Source: Myxococcota bacterium
GTDB taxonomy: Bacteria; Myxococcota_A; UBA9160; SMWR01
DNA: 64,000 nt
Direction of reading: 5' to 3'
Assembly (NCBI GenBank): GCA_039030075.1
Contig: JBCCEW010000022.1
Span: forward strand, 30,454-94,453
Position 1 is the stretch's first letter. The number at the start of each line of letters is the position of its first letter. Below the pieces are notes generated by a model. It saw only the letters and a program-made list of their open reading frames with translations, was not told the DNA's origin and searched no databases. Below, piece after piece: positions 8,660 through 19,648 of this stretch. The position numbers and the translations under genes were made by a program.

Positions 8660-9541
8660 TCAGCCGAAGCGAGCGATCAGGGCGATGCCGATCACGGTCA
8701 GCACGGCGCCCCACACGCGCGCTCGCCCCGGTCGTTCCCCGAGCCAGACGATCCCGAGGCCGACGGCGAAGAGCACGCTCACCTGGCGCACGGCCACGAC
8801 GTAGCTGGCGAGCGCGCTCTCGTAGGCCCAGAGGATCAGCGCGTACCCCACGAACGAGATCGCCGCGGCCATCGCGGCCGTCCGCAGTTGGGGTCGGATC
8901 TCGGCGCGCAGCCTCGACCAGCCCATTCGTCTCACCACCAACACCGTCAGGAAGGACGCGTCGAAGGCGTGGTAGAGCAGCGAGTACACGATCGCCCACG
9001 GGAGCGGCCCCGGGTTCTCCGTCTCCCCGAGCGTGTGCATCGCGTGCTTGTCGAGCAGCGAATACACGACGGTCGCACCCAGGGTCAGATAGGCGAAGCG
9101 CGCGGCCTGGCTGCGCAGCGCGCTGCCGCGGGTCTCGGGTCCCAGGTGGACGCACCAGATGCCGAGCACCACGACCGCGATGCCCAGAGCTCCACCGAGA
9201 CGGATCTCCTCCCCGAGCAGCGGCACCGCCAGGAACGGCAAGAAGGCGGGTGTGGAGCGCGCGATCGGATAGACGAGCGAGAGGTCCCCGCCCTCGTACG
9301 CGCGCGCCATCCAATACATGTACGCCGAATGGGCGACTCCCGTCGCGCCCATCGTCACCCAGACCTCGGTCGGGACGGAGGCCCAGGGGATCCAGGGGAG
9401 CGCGAGCCAGAGGCCGGTGGTCCCGAGCACGACTTGGAGCCAGTTGAAGGCCAGCGGGTGGCCGCTGCGCTTGATGGTCGCGCTCCAGATCGCGTGAAGC
9501 GCCGCGGACGCCAAGACCAGAGCGAAAGCGAGGGGCGACAA
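8660..9541 (-). CDS. EamA-family (drug/metabolite superfamily) transporter
   Basis: 293 residues with about ten hydrophobic segments in two homologous halves, the standard EamA layout. Recognisable features are the small, helix-packing first segment, the VYPIARSTPAFLPFLAVPLLGE segment of the first half, and the matching VSVLFAVGLGIVWLGERPG near the C-terminus. It likely exports a metabolite across the inner membrane; substrate not predictable. The start is TTG at 9541; no better codon is nearby. It ends 7 bases from the ptsP stop (convergent) and diverges from ctaB across about 200 bases, in which I see no further gene. Confidence 0.85.
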   Translation of the reverse strand: MSPLAFALVLASAALHAIWSATIKRSGHPLAFNWLQVVLGTTGLWLALPWIPWASVPTEVWVTMGATGVAHSAYMYWMARAYEGGDLSLVYPIARSTPAFLPFLAVPLLGEEIRLGGALGIAVVVLGIWCVHLGPETRGSALRSQAARFAYLTLGATVVYSLLDKHAMHTLGETENPGPLPWAIVYSLLYHAFDASFLTVLVVRRMGWSRLRAEIRPQLRTAAMAAAISFVGYALILWAYESALASYVVAVRQVSVLFAVGLGIVWLGERPGRARVWGAVLTVIGIALIARFG

Positions 9542-9742
9542 GCGGCAAGCCTACCGCGTCCGCGCGAGACGCCTCGAAACGGTGGCGCTGGGCTCCGCGA
9601 CACCGCCCGCGAGCCGCTCGACCACCCTCAGGCCCCGTGCTACCCCTTCGCCGTCCCAAGGGGCCGTCCCGCCCTCTCACCTCCCGCCCGCGTCCTGCCC
9701 CTTCCGAGGGCGCCCCTGGACGCCGTCGGAGCCCACCCAACC

Positions 9743-10630
9743 ATGGCAGAAGCTGCCCTTCCGTCCGTCAGCCAGCGGCTGCGCGGCTACTTGGAATTGA
9801 CCAAGCCGCGGATCCTGGTGCTCGTGATCTTCACGGGGCTGCCCGCGATGATGATGGCGGCACCGGGCTGGCCGCCGGCGGGGTTCGTCGTCGCGACGCT
9901 GCTCGGCATTGCCCTGGCGGCTGGCGCGGCCAACACGCTCAACTGCTACCTGGAGCGCGACCGGGACGCGCTGATGGAGCGCACCCGCACCCGTCCGCTG
10001 CCCTCCCAGGACATTTCGCCTCAGTCGGCCCTGGCCTTCGGGCTGGCGCTGTCGGCGATCTCGACCGCGCTGCTGTGGACCATCGCCGGGCCGGTCGCCG
10101 CCGGGCTCGGGGTCGCGAGCATCCTCTTCTACGTGTTCGTGTACACGGTCTGGCTGAAGCCGCGCTCCTCCTGGAACGCGGTCGTGGGCGGCGCCGCGGG
10201 CGCGGCTGCTCCCCTGATCGCGGACGCGGCCGTCAATGGCCACGTCGGAGCCGCCGGCTGGCTGCTCTTCGCGATCATCTTCTTCTGGCAGCCGCCCCAC
10301 GTGTGGGCCATCGCGCTGTTCCGGAAAGAAGACTACGCCCGGGCGGGCATCCCGATGCTGCCGAACGTCATCGGCGACGAGCCGACGCGCTGGCGGATGC
10401 TGCTCTACACGATCGCTCTGGTGCCCTTCACGCTGGCCCCGACGGCGCTCGGGCTGCTGGGAACCCCGTACCTCGTATGCGCCGTGGCCCTGGACGCATG
10501 GTTCCTGTGGCACGTGGTGCGGGTCATTCGTGAGCGCAATGACGAGGCGGCGCGCCGCGCCTTCCACGTCTCGCTCGGTTACCTGTTCGCCCTGTTCCTG
10601 GCGATGATCGTCGATCGGGTGATCGCCTAG
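9743..10630 (+). CDS. ctaB: Protoheme IX farnesyltransferase (heme O synthase)
   Basis: 295 residues. It is a polytopic UbiA-superfamily prenyltransferase that attaches a farnesyl group to protoheme to make heme O for terminal oxidases. The first aspartate-rich motif NTLNCYLERDRDALMERT (about residues 73-90), TRPLP, the VWLKPRSSWNAVVGG segment, and the conserved FFWQPPHVWAIALFRKEDY are all present; about eight to nine membrane segments follow from hydropathy. ATG at 9743 is chosen because the frame upstream lacks meaningful sequence. No cytochrome oxidase gene is adjacent, so here ctaB stands alone. Confidence 0.93.
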   Translation: MAEAALPSVSQRLRGYLELTKPRILVLVIFTGLPAMMMAAPGWPPAGFVVATLLGIALAAGAANTLNCYLERDRDALMERTRTRPLPSQDISPQSALAFGLALSAISTALLWTIAGPVAAGLGVASILFYVFVYTVWLKPRSSWNAVVGGAAGAAAPLIADAAVNGHVGAAGWLLFAIIFFWQPPHVWAIALFRKEDYARAGIPMLPNVIGDEPTRWRMLLYTIALVPFTLAPTALGLLGTPYLVCAVALDAWFLWHVVRVIRERNDEAARRAFHVSLGYLFALFLAMIVDRVIA

Positions 10631-10639
10631 CGCGATCTA

Positions 10640-10657
10640 CCCGGGCTTCGGCCCGGG
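10640..10657. terminator. Hairpin with TTCG tetraloop between convergent genes
   Basis: CCCGGGC (10640-10646) and GCCCGGG (10651-10657) form a perfect 7-bp stem around TTCG. It lies between the ctaB stop and the stop of the convergent 109-residue gene, so it could end both transcripts. There is no clear T-tract in either direction. Confidence 0.5.
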
Positions 10658-10671
10658 CCCTGACTCGCGGA

Positions 10672-11001
10672 CTAGGCGTCCTGCGAGCCCTCGGCGCGCT
10701 TGCGGCGCTTGAGGGTGGGAGTCTTGCGACCTCGCGGCGGAGCCGTCCGAGGGGCGTTCCGATCCTTGAGGCGGAACGGCGGGTAGACGGGCACCTGCAC
10801 CATGACGGTGGTGCCGTCGGGCCGGGTGAGTTCGCGCTCGACCATCTTGATGGGTTCGAGCGCCTCGCCCTCGATGATGCCGTTGCCCACCGAAGTACCG
10901 ACCTCGGCTTTCGCGGACCCGCCCGCGGATGTCTCGGCGGGCTGCTTCGTCTCAGACTTCGTGCCAGACGTCTTTGCGCCGGCCGTCTCGCGCTTGGCCA
11001 T
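10672..11001 (-). CDS. Small basic hypothetical protein (109 aa)
   Basis: 109 residues, family not recognised. The first 45 residues are low-complexity Ala/Ser/Thr/Lys/Glu sequence. A short folded-looking middle section follows, with an acidic stretch then KMVERELTRPDGTTVMVQVP, and the tail is strongly basic (RGRKTPTLKRRKR). There is no signal peptide or membrane segment. The start at ATG 11001 is supported by GGAGGTG six bases upstream. The basic tail suggests nucleic-acid contact, which is only inference. A promoter-like sequence and an intrinsic terminator lie 200-280 bases upstream. Confidence 0.65.
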   Translation of the reverse strand: MAKRETAGAKTSGTKSETKQPAETSAGGSAKAEVGTSVGNGIIEGEALEPIKMVERELTRPDGTTVMVQVPVYPPFRLKDRNAPRTAPPRGRKTPTLKRRKRAEGSQDA

Positions 11002-11202
11002 CGCTGCACCTCCGCTCTCGGCTCGCCCCCTGTCCGGTGGGTCGAGGTTCCGGGCGGATCGGAATCGGGCTCCTGGCCCCCGGGGAGGTCCGGAGCCGAC
11101 GCACGCCGCCTTCGCCTTCCGAATCGGCGGATCGAGGGGCGCGCAGGACCCCGAATCCCGAAAACCATGGCCGAACACGAATCTAAAGCGAAAGTACTCG
11201 GC

Positions 11203-11231
11203 AAAAAACAACCCGCTCAAGGCGGGTTTTT
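11203..11231 (-). terminator. Bidirectional intrinsic terminator
   Basis: AACCCGC (11210-11216) pairs with GCGGGTT (11222-11228) around a 5-base loop, with a T-tract on both sides (A6 at 11203-11208 on the left, T5 on the right). This is the clearest rho-independent terminator in the window. On the minus strand it lies 150 bases after the leuS stop and would end that transcript. Confidence 0.85.
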
Positions 11232-11251
11232 GATTTCGTGATGATGTGGAG

Positions 11252-11279
11252 ATAGTAGCACGGGTTCCGGTTTTGTCAA
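11252..11279 (-). promoter_or_regulatory. Sigma-70-like promoter just upstream of the terminator
   Basis: Reading the minus strand, TTGACA (11279-11274) is a perfect -35 box and TACTAT (11257-11252) is a 4/6 -10 box, with a 16-bp spacer. The inferred start site near 11245 is only about 17 bases before the terminator stem, so it would give a transcript of roughly 40 bases unless the terminator is read through into the 109-residue gene. Confidence 0.4.
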
Positions 11280-11286
11280 GCCGAAA

Positions 11287-11313
11287 TTCGAGGAACCCGG
11301 AGGATTCCTCGAA
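11287..11313. repeat. 9-bp inverted repeat downstream of leuS
   Basis: TTCGAGGAA (11287-11295) and TTCCTCGAA (11305-11313) are perfect inverted copies around a 9-base loop, 66 bases after the leuS stop and just upstream of the promoter-like sequence on the minus strand. It may be a 3-prime end hairpin of leuS or an operator for the promoter. Confidence 0.4.
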
Positions 11314-11378
11314 ACACACCTCAGGACGGCGAAAAGAGCCCCGAGAGCGCGCGAAAAGCGGCTTTCAAACGAGGTTTT

Positions 11379-13994
<2,616 letters not shown>

Positions 13995-14086
13995 GGTCGC
14001 GGGAATCTAGTGGATTGGGCTTTGGCCCGGGAGTCGTCTCGGGAGCCTGCCGGGTGGCCTCGCGGGACTTCTGGCAAGCTTGGGTG

Positions 14087-14902
14087 GTGAGCGAGTCGTC
14101 CCTCCCGGCACCGATCTTCATCGTCTCCGATGGCACCGGCGATACCGGCGCCGCCGTCGCCCAGGCCGCCCTCGCCCAGTTCCAGTCGAAGGGGAAGCTG
14201 CGACGCTTCGGCGGAATCCGACAGGCCTCGCTCGCCCGACGCGTCGTGGAGGAGGCCGAACGATCGGGCGCCCTCGTGATCTTCACCCTGGTCGATCGGC
14301 GCGTGGCCCAGGGCTTGATCGAAGAGGCGACGGCGCGCGGCGTCCCGACCCTGGACGTCCTGGGCGGAATGATCGCGAAGATCGCGGAGCATCTCGGCGC
14401 CGAACCGCGCTCCCAACCCGGACTGCTCCACGGCTTCTCCGACGACTACTTCCGCCGCATCGAGGCGGTGGAGTTCGCCGTTCGGCACGACGACGGAGCC
14501 AACCTCCACACGCTGTTTCGGGCCGATCTGGTCCTCACCGGGATCTCCCGCACCTCGAAGACCCCGCTGTCGATGTATCTGGCCCAGCGCGGCTACAAGA
14601 CCGGCAACGTGCCGATCGTGCCCGGAATCGAGCCGCCTCGGGAGCTCCTCGAGCTCGACCCGCGCAAGGTGTTTGCCCTGAGCGTCGACCCCTCACTGTT
14701 GCTCACGATCCGACAGGCCCGCGTGCGCAGCCTCGGTGCCGCCCCGTACAGCACCTACGCCGACCCGGAGAATCTGATCGAAGAGGTCCGGCGCGCCCGG
14801 CGCCTCTACCGGGAGCAGGGCTGGCAGGTCGTCGACATCAGCGGCCGCGCCGCCGAGGAGAACGCGTCGCGCATCCTGCGCCTGTTCGAAGCGGACGGCT
14901 GA
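14087..14902 (+). CDS. Bifunctional kinase/pyrophosphorylase regulating PPDK or PEP synthase
   Basis: 271 residues, DUF299 (PSRP) family. These cytoplasmic enzymes switch pyruvate phosphate dikinase or PEP synthase off and on by ADP-dependent phosphorylation and Pi-dependent dephosphorylation of a threonine. The N-terminal IFIVSDGTGDTGAAVAQAAL motif (about residues 10-29) and the P-loop GISRTSKTPLSMYLAQRGYK (about 156-175) are the family hallmarks. Two tandem GTG codons (14084 and 14087) are both possible starts. Which of the two targets it serves cannot be decided, as neither gene is in the window. It diverges from leuS and converges with the RND exporter gene, 7 bases apart. Confidence 0.9.
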   Translation: MSESSLPAPIFIVSDGTGDTGAAVAQAALAQFQSKGKLRRFGGIRQASLARRVVEEAERSGALVIFTLVDRRVAQGLIEEATARGVPTLDVLGGMIAKIAEHLGAEPRSQPGLLHGFSDDYFRRIEAVEFAVRHDDGANLHTLFRADLVLTGISRTSKTPLSMYLAQRGYKTGNVPIVPGIEPPRELLELDPRKVFALSVDPSLLLTIRQARVRSLGAAPYSTYADPENLIEEVRRARRLYREQGWQVVDISGRAAEENASRILRLFEADG

Positions 14903-14909
14903 GGTCGCG

Positions 14910-17882
14910 TCAGCGCAAGGCCGACGCGGAACGCGGGCGCAGGATCGAGTAGAGCGCCGGCACCACCGTCAGCGCGCCGAGCATGTGGAGCCCCATCAAT
15001 AGCGCGAGCAGAGCGGCCATCTCCGCCTGGAAGCGCAGACTCGCGAACGCCCACACCCCTACGCCGGCCACGATCGTCATCGCGGTCAACCCGATCGCGA
15101 CTCCGGTGGTCGAGAGCGCGCGGCGGATCGCGGCGTCTTCGTCGAGGCCGGCCGCGACTTCGAGGCGGACCCGATCGACGATGTAGATCGCGTAGTCGAC
15201 ACCGAGCCCCACCCCGATCGCCTGCACCGGGAGGGTATGGAGGTTGAGTCCGACACCGCGTACGGCCATGAACGCCAGGGACGCGAGCGTCACGGTGGCG
15301 AGCTGGAAGGCGAGGATCCCGCCGCTCCAGGCGGAGCGATAGGTCAGCGCATGCAGCACGAAGATCACGACGAGGATCAACGAGAGGTTCGCCAGGTGGC
15401 TGCGCTCGACTTCCGCGTTGATCGCCGCGAGAGTGCCGAGGCTGCCTCCCGCTAGCACGAACTGGACGCCCCGCGTCCAGGCCTGGGTCGGGCGGAACGC
15501 CGGAGCGGGATCGACCGCGCGCGCGTCGGCGACGATCAGCTGGTCGGTGTCGACCACGACCGCCCGGACCCCGAAAGCGGGGTCCGACCACCAGCCGTCC
15601 ACGTCTTCCGCCCCCCAGTCGCGCAGAGCGACGGGCCAGCGCTCGGGCGCCAGGTTGGCCGCATCGAGTGCCGCCACCCGAAACTCCTCCAACCATTCCG
15701 GTTGGGCGTCTCCGGAAGCGGTGGTGCCCACCGTGTCGCTTGCGTCGCTTCCGCGCACCGACACGCGGAGGTCGTGGGCGCGGGTCGGCAGCAGCGGACC
15801 GATCGCGTAGTAGAGCCCGTCGAGCAGCCGTTCGCGGTCGAAGAAGCCCGCGTCGGTCGCGCCGCTGCGACGCTCCAAGCGCAGCTGCAACTCACCGGGC
15901 GCGCTGGCGGCGATCGCCGCCTCGGCGGCGATGATCGCGCGGTGGATCGTCGCGCCGCGGTGGTCGCGGTAGCGGAAGACGGCCCGGGCGTCGCGGCCAT
16001 CGTCGGAGAGCACCGAACGCATCGAGCCCGGCGGCGCATTCTGGCGTAGCTGGAAGATCAGGCTGCGCGTCGTGCCCGGATCGTCGGGCACGAACCGCCA
16101 CTTCGGGTCGCCGTGGTGCTGTCGCTGCCAGAGCTCGGCGATCGCCGGTGCGATCGAGACGCTCCCCGACAGCGCCGAGTCGCGGGCGAGTGCTTCTTCG
16201 AGCGCTTCGATCGCGTGCAGCGCGGCCGGGTCCACACTCGCGTGAGGCCGATCGCCGTCGAGGTAGACCTCCAGGCTGTCGACCCCGCCGAACCGTTCGG
16301 CCAGAGCGGCCGTCGCCCGGTTGAAATCGTGATCGGGCCACAACAGCGGCGTTCCCGGCGCAGCCTCGCCGATCTGCGAGCCCGTCGCGACGACCCACGC
16401 AGAGACCACGCAGACGACGAGGCTGGTACCCGCCACGGCGAAGCGGCCCAGCGGATGCGTCGCGATGCGACCGAAGCGTGCGAGCCCGTAGCCGAGCCAT
16501 ACGGGTGACGTGTACTCGGCGCGTCGCGGCGGCGGCAGGAAGCAGAGCAGGACGGGATGCAGGATCTCGACGGTCACGACGATCGCCGCCACCCAGAAAC
16601 CGCCCAGCCAGGCCAGGTCCTGCAGCTGGCGGATCGTCGTCAGGCCGATCACGGCGAGTCCGGCGACGTCGGTGAGGACGCCGAGGGTCCCGGGCACCAG
16701 GAGATCGGCGAGTGCACGCGTGGCCGCGCGATCGCGCGCCAGACGCGTGTCCTCGGTGCGCGGCCGCTCTTCGGCGTAGACCTCGAAGAAGCGCTCGGCC
16801 ATCTGCACCGTGTGAGAGACCGCGCGGGCGGTGATCACCATCGGCACCACGAGCCACAGCGGATCGAGGTGGATGCCGCTCCACGCCGCGAAGCCCAACC
16901 CCCAGACCGCCGTCGTGCCCGCCGCGACGGCCGGGACGACGACACCGTGCCAGCGTCGGAACGTGAGCCACAGCAAACCGAAGATCACGAGCAGGCTCGC
17001 GGCGATCAGCCCCAGGATCTCTTCGACGTGCAACAGCACCCAACCGCGCGCGATCGGCGCACCCGACACGTCGATCTCGAGATCGGGAACCTGCGCTTCC
17101 CAGCGCGCCTCGATTCCGCGGACGTGCTCGAAGACAGCGCGCACCGCGGCCTGGTGGTCCATCCGCTCGCTCACGAACCCCGCGGCGACGAGCGCCGCCG
17201 ATTCGTCCCGCGAGACCCAGCGCCCGACGAGCTGCGCGGCATGGCGCCGCACCCGCTCGCGCAGCGCGGCCAGCTCGGCCTCGGTCCGGGGGGACCCGCG
17301 CACCACGGGGTCCACGGCGAGTGTCCCGTCCGCAGCGATCTCGAACACCCGGGTGTTGGGGTGGGTGAGAGAACCGACGCGCTCGTGGTGCACCGGATAC
17401 GGAGCGTAGGCGCGGTCGAGCTCGCGCCGAATGGTGGTCGGGTCTTCGACCCCTTGCTGGCGGAGCGTCGCCCGTTGCCGCTCGCGCGCCTCGCTCTGGA
17501 GATCGAACCCCTCGCCGTCGAGCTCCCGGGTGATCGCAGCCAGCGCGTCGATCACGTCGGGGCGATAGATCGTCCCGTCCGGGACGCGCACCACGAGCGC
17601 CACGGTCTCCACACGACCGAAGACCGGTTCGAAGCTCTCCTGAGCGCGCAAATACGGGTGGTCGGGGAAGCGGTCCTGGGCGCGCGAGTCCACCTCGAGC
17701 CGCGGACCGGGCCACGCGACACCGAAGAGCGACGCGAGGGTGCCCGCCAGCGGGAACGCGAAGAAGAGCGTGGACACCGCGAGCACGCAGGCGATGGGGC
17801 GCCGGTGCCGGGTGATCGCCTCCGCGAAGCGCTGGGTCCTCGAGCGCACACGGAGCGCGGCTGCGCTCGTCCCTTCCCCCAT
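14910..17882 (-). CDS. RND-superfamily exporter (MMPL/HAE3-like)
   Basis: 990 residues with the duplicated RND plan: one membrane segment near residues 25-50, a large extracytoplasmic domain to about 270, five segments to about 480, then a second segment near 495, a second large domain, and five more segments near 800-980. Transmembrane segments such as GVGLGVDYAIYIVDRVRLEV are of the SSD/MMPL kind seen in predicted hydrophobe or lipid exporters. No membrane-fusion or outer-membrane partner gene is adjacent. ATG at 17882 is preferred over the TTG four codons upstream; neither has a strong ribosome binding site. Substrate unknown. Confidence 0.82.
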   Translation of the reverse strand: MGEGTSAAALRVRSRTQRFAEAITRHRRPIACVLAVSTLFFAFPLAGTLASLFGVAWPGPRLEVDSRAQDRFPDHPYLRAQESFEPVFGRVETVALVVRVPDGTIYRPDVIDALAAITRELDGEGFDLQSEARERQRATLRQQGVEDPTTIRRELDRAYAPYPVHHERVGSLTHPNTRVFEIAADGTLAVDPVVRGSPRTEAELAALRERVRRHAAQLVGRWVSRDESAALVAAGFVSERMDHQAAVRAVFEHVRGIEARWEAQVPDLEIDVSGAPIARGWVLLHVEEILGLIAASLLVIFGLLWLTFRRWHGVVVPAVAAGTTAVWGLGFAAWSGIHLDPLWLVVPMVITARAVSHTVQMAERFFEVYAEERPRTEDTRLARDRAATRALADLLVPGTLGVLTDVAGLAVIGLTTIRQLQDLAWLGGFWVAAIVVTVEILHPVLLCFLPPPRRAEYTSPVWLGYGLARFGRIATHPLGRFAVAGTSLVVCVVSAWVVATGSQIGEAAPGTPLLWPDHDFNRATAALAERFGGVDSLEVYLDGDRPHASVDPAALHAIEALEEALARDSALSGSVSIAPAIAELWQRQHHGDPKWRFVPDDPGTTRSLIFQLRQNAPPGSMRSVLSDDGRDARAVFRYRDHRGATIHRAIIAAEAAIAASAPGELQLRLERRSGATDAGFFDRERLLDGLYYAIGPLLPTRAHDLRVSVRGSDASDTVGTTASGDAQPEWLEEFRVAALDAANLAPERWPVALRDWGAEDVDGWWSDPAFGVRAVVVDTDQLIVADARAVDPAPAFRPTQAWTRGVQFVLAGGSLGTLAAINAEVERSHLANLSLILVVIFVLHALTYRSAWSGGILAFQLATVTLASLAFMAVRGVGLNLHTLPVQAIGVGLGVDYAIYIVDRVRLEVAAGLDEDAAIRRALSTTGVAIGLTAMTIVAGVGVWAFASLRFQAEMAALLALLMGLHMLGALTVVPALYSILRPRSASALR

Positions 17883-17943
17883 GGGCGACCGCAAGATAGC
17901 GCCGGGAAGCGCCGTCAGGCCGCATGGAACCCGTCGCTCCCGG

Positions 17944-18654
17944 TCAGCTCATGGCAGGGCAGCGCGCCAGGAAGGCCGCCGGCGCCACGACCGCGGCGCC
18001 ACGGCGCTTCGCCCGCTCGGCGAGGCGGCGATCCGCCGTCACCACGGCCACCTCACCCGCCGGTCGCCCCGAGAGCCGCCGCAACAACCAGTCGTCGGCA
18101 CTGGGTGCGAATACCGAGCGGACGCGGCGCGGCGCCTCGGCATCGTCGGCCGCCGGGTGTGCGCCGTCGAACACCACCCAGAGCTCCGCCCCGGCCGCCT
18201 CGAAGCGGGCGACGCGACCGAGCAGCTCCTCGCGAAAATGCGAACGCCACCAGCCCTCACGCGAGCGCCCGGCGAGGAGCCCCACGTTGAGGACGTTGTA
18301 GCCGTCGATCAACCAGACCCGGGGCTCCTCGGCGCCGAGTTCGGGTGCATCGGCCCCTCGGATCGTGTCCATCCCGGGAACGTAGTACGGGCGTTCGCGC
18401 GTCTCCGGGGGGGCGGCGGACAAGTGCCCCGCCCACAGGAGCCCGCCCGCCACGAACAGGAGCACCAGGCCGAGCGCCTCGGCGACCTCCTGGAGGAACC
18501 GCCGCCCGCGGGCCAAGCGCCTTGCGGGAGGCTGCGGGGCGCCGATAGCGGCGGCCTGAGGGCGGGGAGACGCTTCGCGCCTCGCGCGGAGGGGAGCGGC
18601 GGTCGGCAGGGGGGCACGGGTGCGGGACGGGCGAGGGGCCGGGGGCGGTGTCAT
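17944..18654 (-). CDS. Membrane-anchored NYN-domain (YacP-like) predicted nuclease
   Basis: 236 residues from ATG 18654. A Pro/Arg/Ala-rich N-terminal stretch (about 1-60) is followed by one hydrophobic segment (VAEALGLVLLFVAGGLLWAG, about 62-81) and then a NYN/PIN-like domain (about 115-230). The core motifs WLIDGYNVLNVG, VVFDGAHP and VVTADRRL carry the conserved acidic residues expected to bind metal for RNA cleavage. YacP-like proteins are usually soluble, so the N-terminal anchor is unusual. If the anchor is N-in, the domain would face the periplasm; the basic N-terminus favours that, which is hard to reconcile with an RNase role. It is divergent from aguB. Confidence 0.75.
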   Translation of the reverse strand: MTPPPAPRPSRTRAPLPTAAPLRARREASPRPQAAAIGAPQPPARRLARGRRFLQEVAEALGLVLLFVAGGLLWAGHLSAAPPETRERPYYVPGMDTIRGADAPELGAEEPRVWLIDGYNVLNVGLLAGRSREGWWRSHFREELLGRVARFEAAGAELWVVFDGAHPAADDAEAPRRVRSVFAPSADDWLLRRLSGRPAGEVAVVTADRRLAERAKRRGAAVVAPAAFLARCPAMS

Positions 18655-18781
18655 GCGGTTCTCCGGGTGCGGCTGTTTCGGGGGGGGAACCTCAGCGTGG
18701 GGTGCGGCCGTGACGGATCCGGTCACCCGAGGACCGCGGGCGGGGTTGCTGCCTTCAGAGCCGTGGCCTACGCACCCCGGT

Positions 18782-19642
18782 ATGGCGGTACGCGTCGCGC
18801 TCGTGCAGATGCAGGTCGACCCCGATCCGCGCGTGAATCTCGATCGCGCCCTGGCCGAACTCGAGCGGGCAGCGCGCGAGGGCGCCCAGCTCGTCTGCCT
18901 CCCCGAGCTGTTTCGCTCTCTCTACTTCTGTCAGGAGGAGAACCCGGCCCACTTCGACCTGGCCGAGTCGATCCCGGGCGAGAGCACCGAGGCGCTCGGC
19001 AAGGCCGCCGCGGAACACGGCGTGGTCGTGGTCGCACCGCTCTTCGAACGCCGGGCCGCGGGCCTCTACCACAACTCGGCGGTGGTGATCGATGCGGACG
19101 GCCGTCCGCTCGGGACCTACCGCAAGATGCACATCCCCGACGACCCGCTCTACTACGAGAAGTTCTACTTCACGCCGGGGGACCTGGGCTTCCAGTCCCA
19201 CGCGACGCGCCACGGGCAGGTCGGGCCACTCATCTGCTGGGACCAGTGGTTTCCCGAAGCCGCGCGCATGACCGCCCTCGCGGGTGCCGAGTTCCTGGTG
19301 TACCCGACCGCGATCGGCTGGCAGTTCGACGAAGGCGACGCGACGGATGCGGCGCAGCGCGACGCGTGGGAAACGATCCAACGCAGTCACGCGATCGCCA
19401 ACGGCGTCTTCGTGATCGCCGTGAACCGGGTCGGCACCGAGGGCCCGATCCGCTTCTGGGGAAGCTCCTTCGTCGCGGATCCGTTCGGCCGGGTGCTGGC
19501 GCGCGCCGGATCCGACGGTCCGGAGACGCTGGTGGTCGATTGCGACCTCGGGGACATCGAGCGGGTGCGACGCGACTGGCCTTTCCTGCGCGACCGGCGC
19601 ATCGACGCCTACGCGGATCTCGACCGCCGCCTCCGGGACTGA
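18782..19642 (+). CDS. aguB: N-carbamoylputrescine amidase
   Basis: 286 residues, carbon-nitrogen hydrolase (nitrilase) superfamily. It hydrolyses N-carbamoylputrescine to putrescine, CO2 and ammonia. The Glu-Lys-Cys triad is visible: Glu in LVCLPELFRS, Lys in TYRKMHIPD, and Cys in GPLICWDQWFPEAAR; the segment YYEKFYFTPGD is typical of AguB. ATG at 18782 starts exactly where family similarity begins (MAVRVALVQMQ); longer in-frame starts give unconvincing sequence. aguA follows after 6 bases, so both steps from agmatine to putrescine are co-transcribed. Confidence 0.94.
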   Translation: MAVRVALVQMQVDPDPRVNLDRALAELERAAREGAQLVCLPELFRSLYFCQEENPAHFDLAESIPGESTEALGKAAAEHGVVVVAPLFERRAAGLYHNSAVVIDADGRPLGTYRKMHIPDDPLYYEKFYFTPGDLGFQSHATRHGQVGPLICWDQWFPEAARMTALAGAEFLVYPTAIGWQFDEGDATDAAQRDAWETIQRSHAIANGVFVIAVNRVGTEGPIRFWGSSFVADPFGRVLARAGSDGPETLVVDCDLGDIERVRRDWPFLRDRRIDAYADLDRRLRD

Positions 19643-19648
19643 CGCGCC

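Noticed and set aside
11001..11319. Upstream extension of the 109-residue gene to 11319
   Set aside because: It would run through the terminator and promoter-like sequence, and the extra residues look non-coding; the ATG at 11001 has an excellent ribosome binding site.
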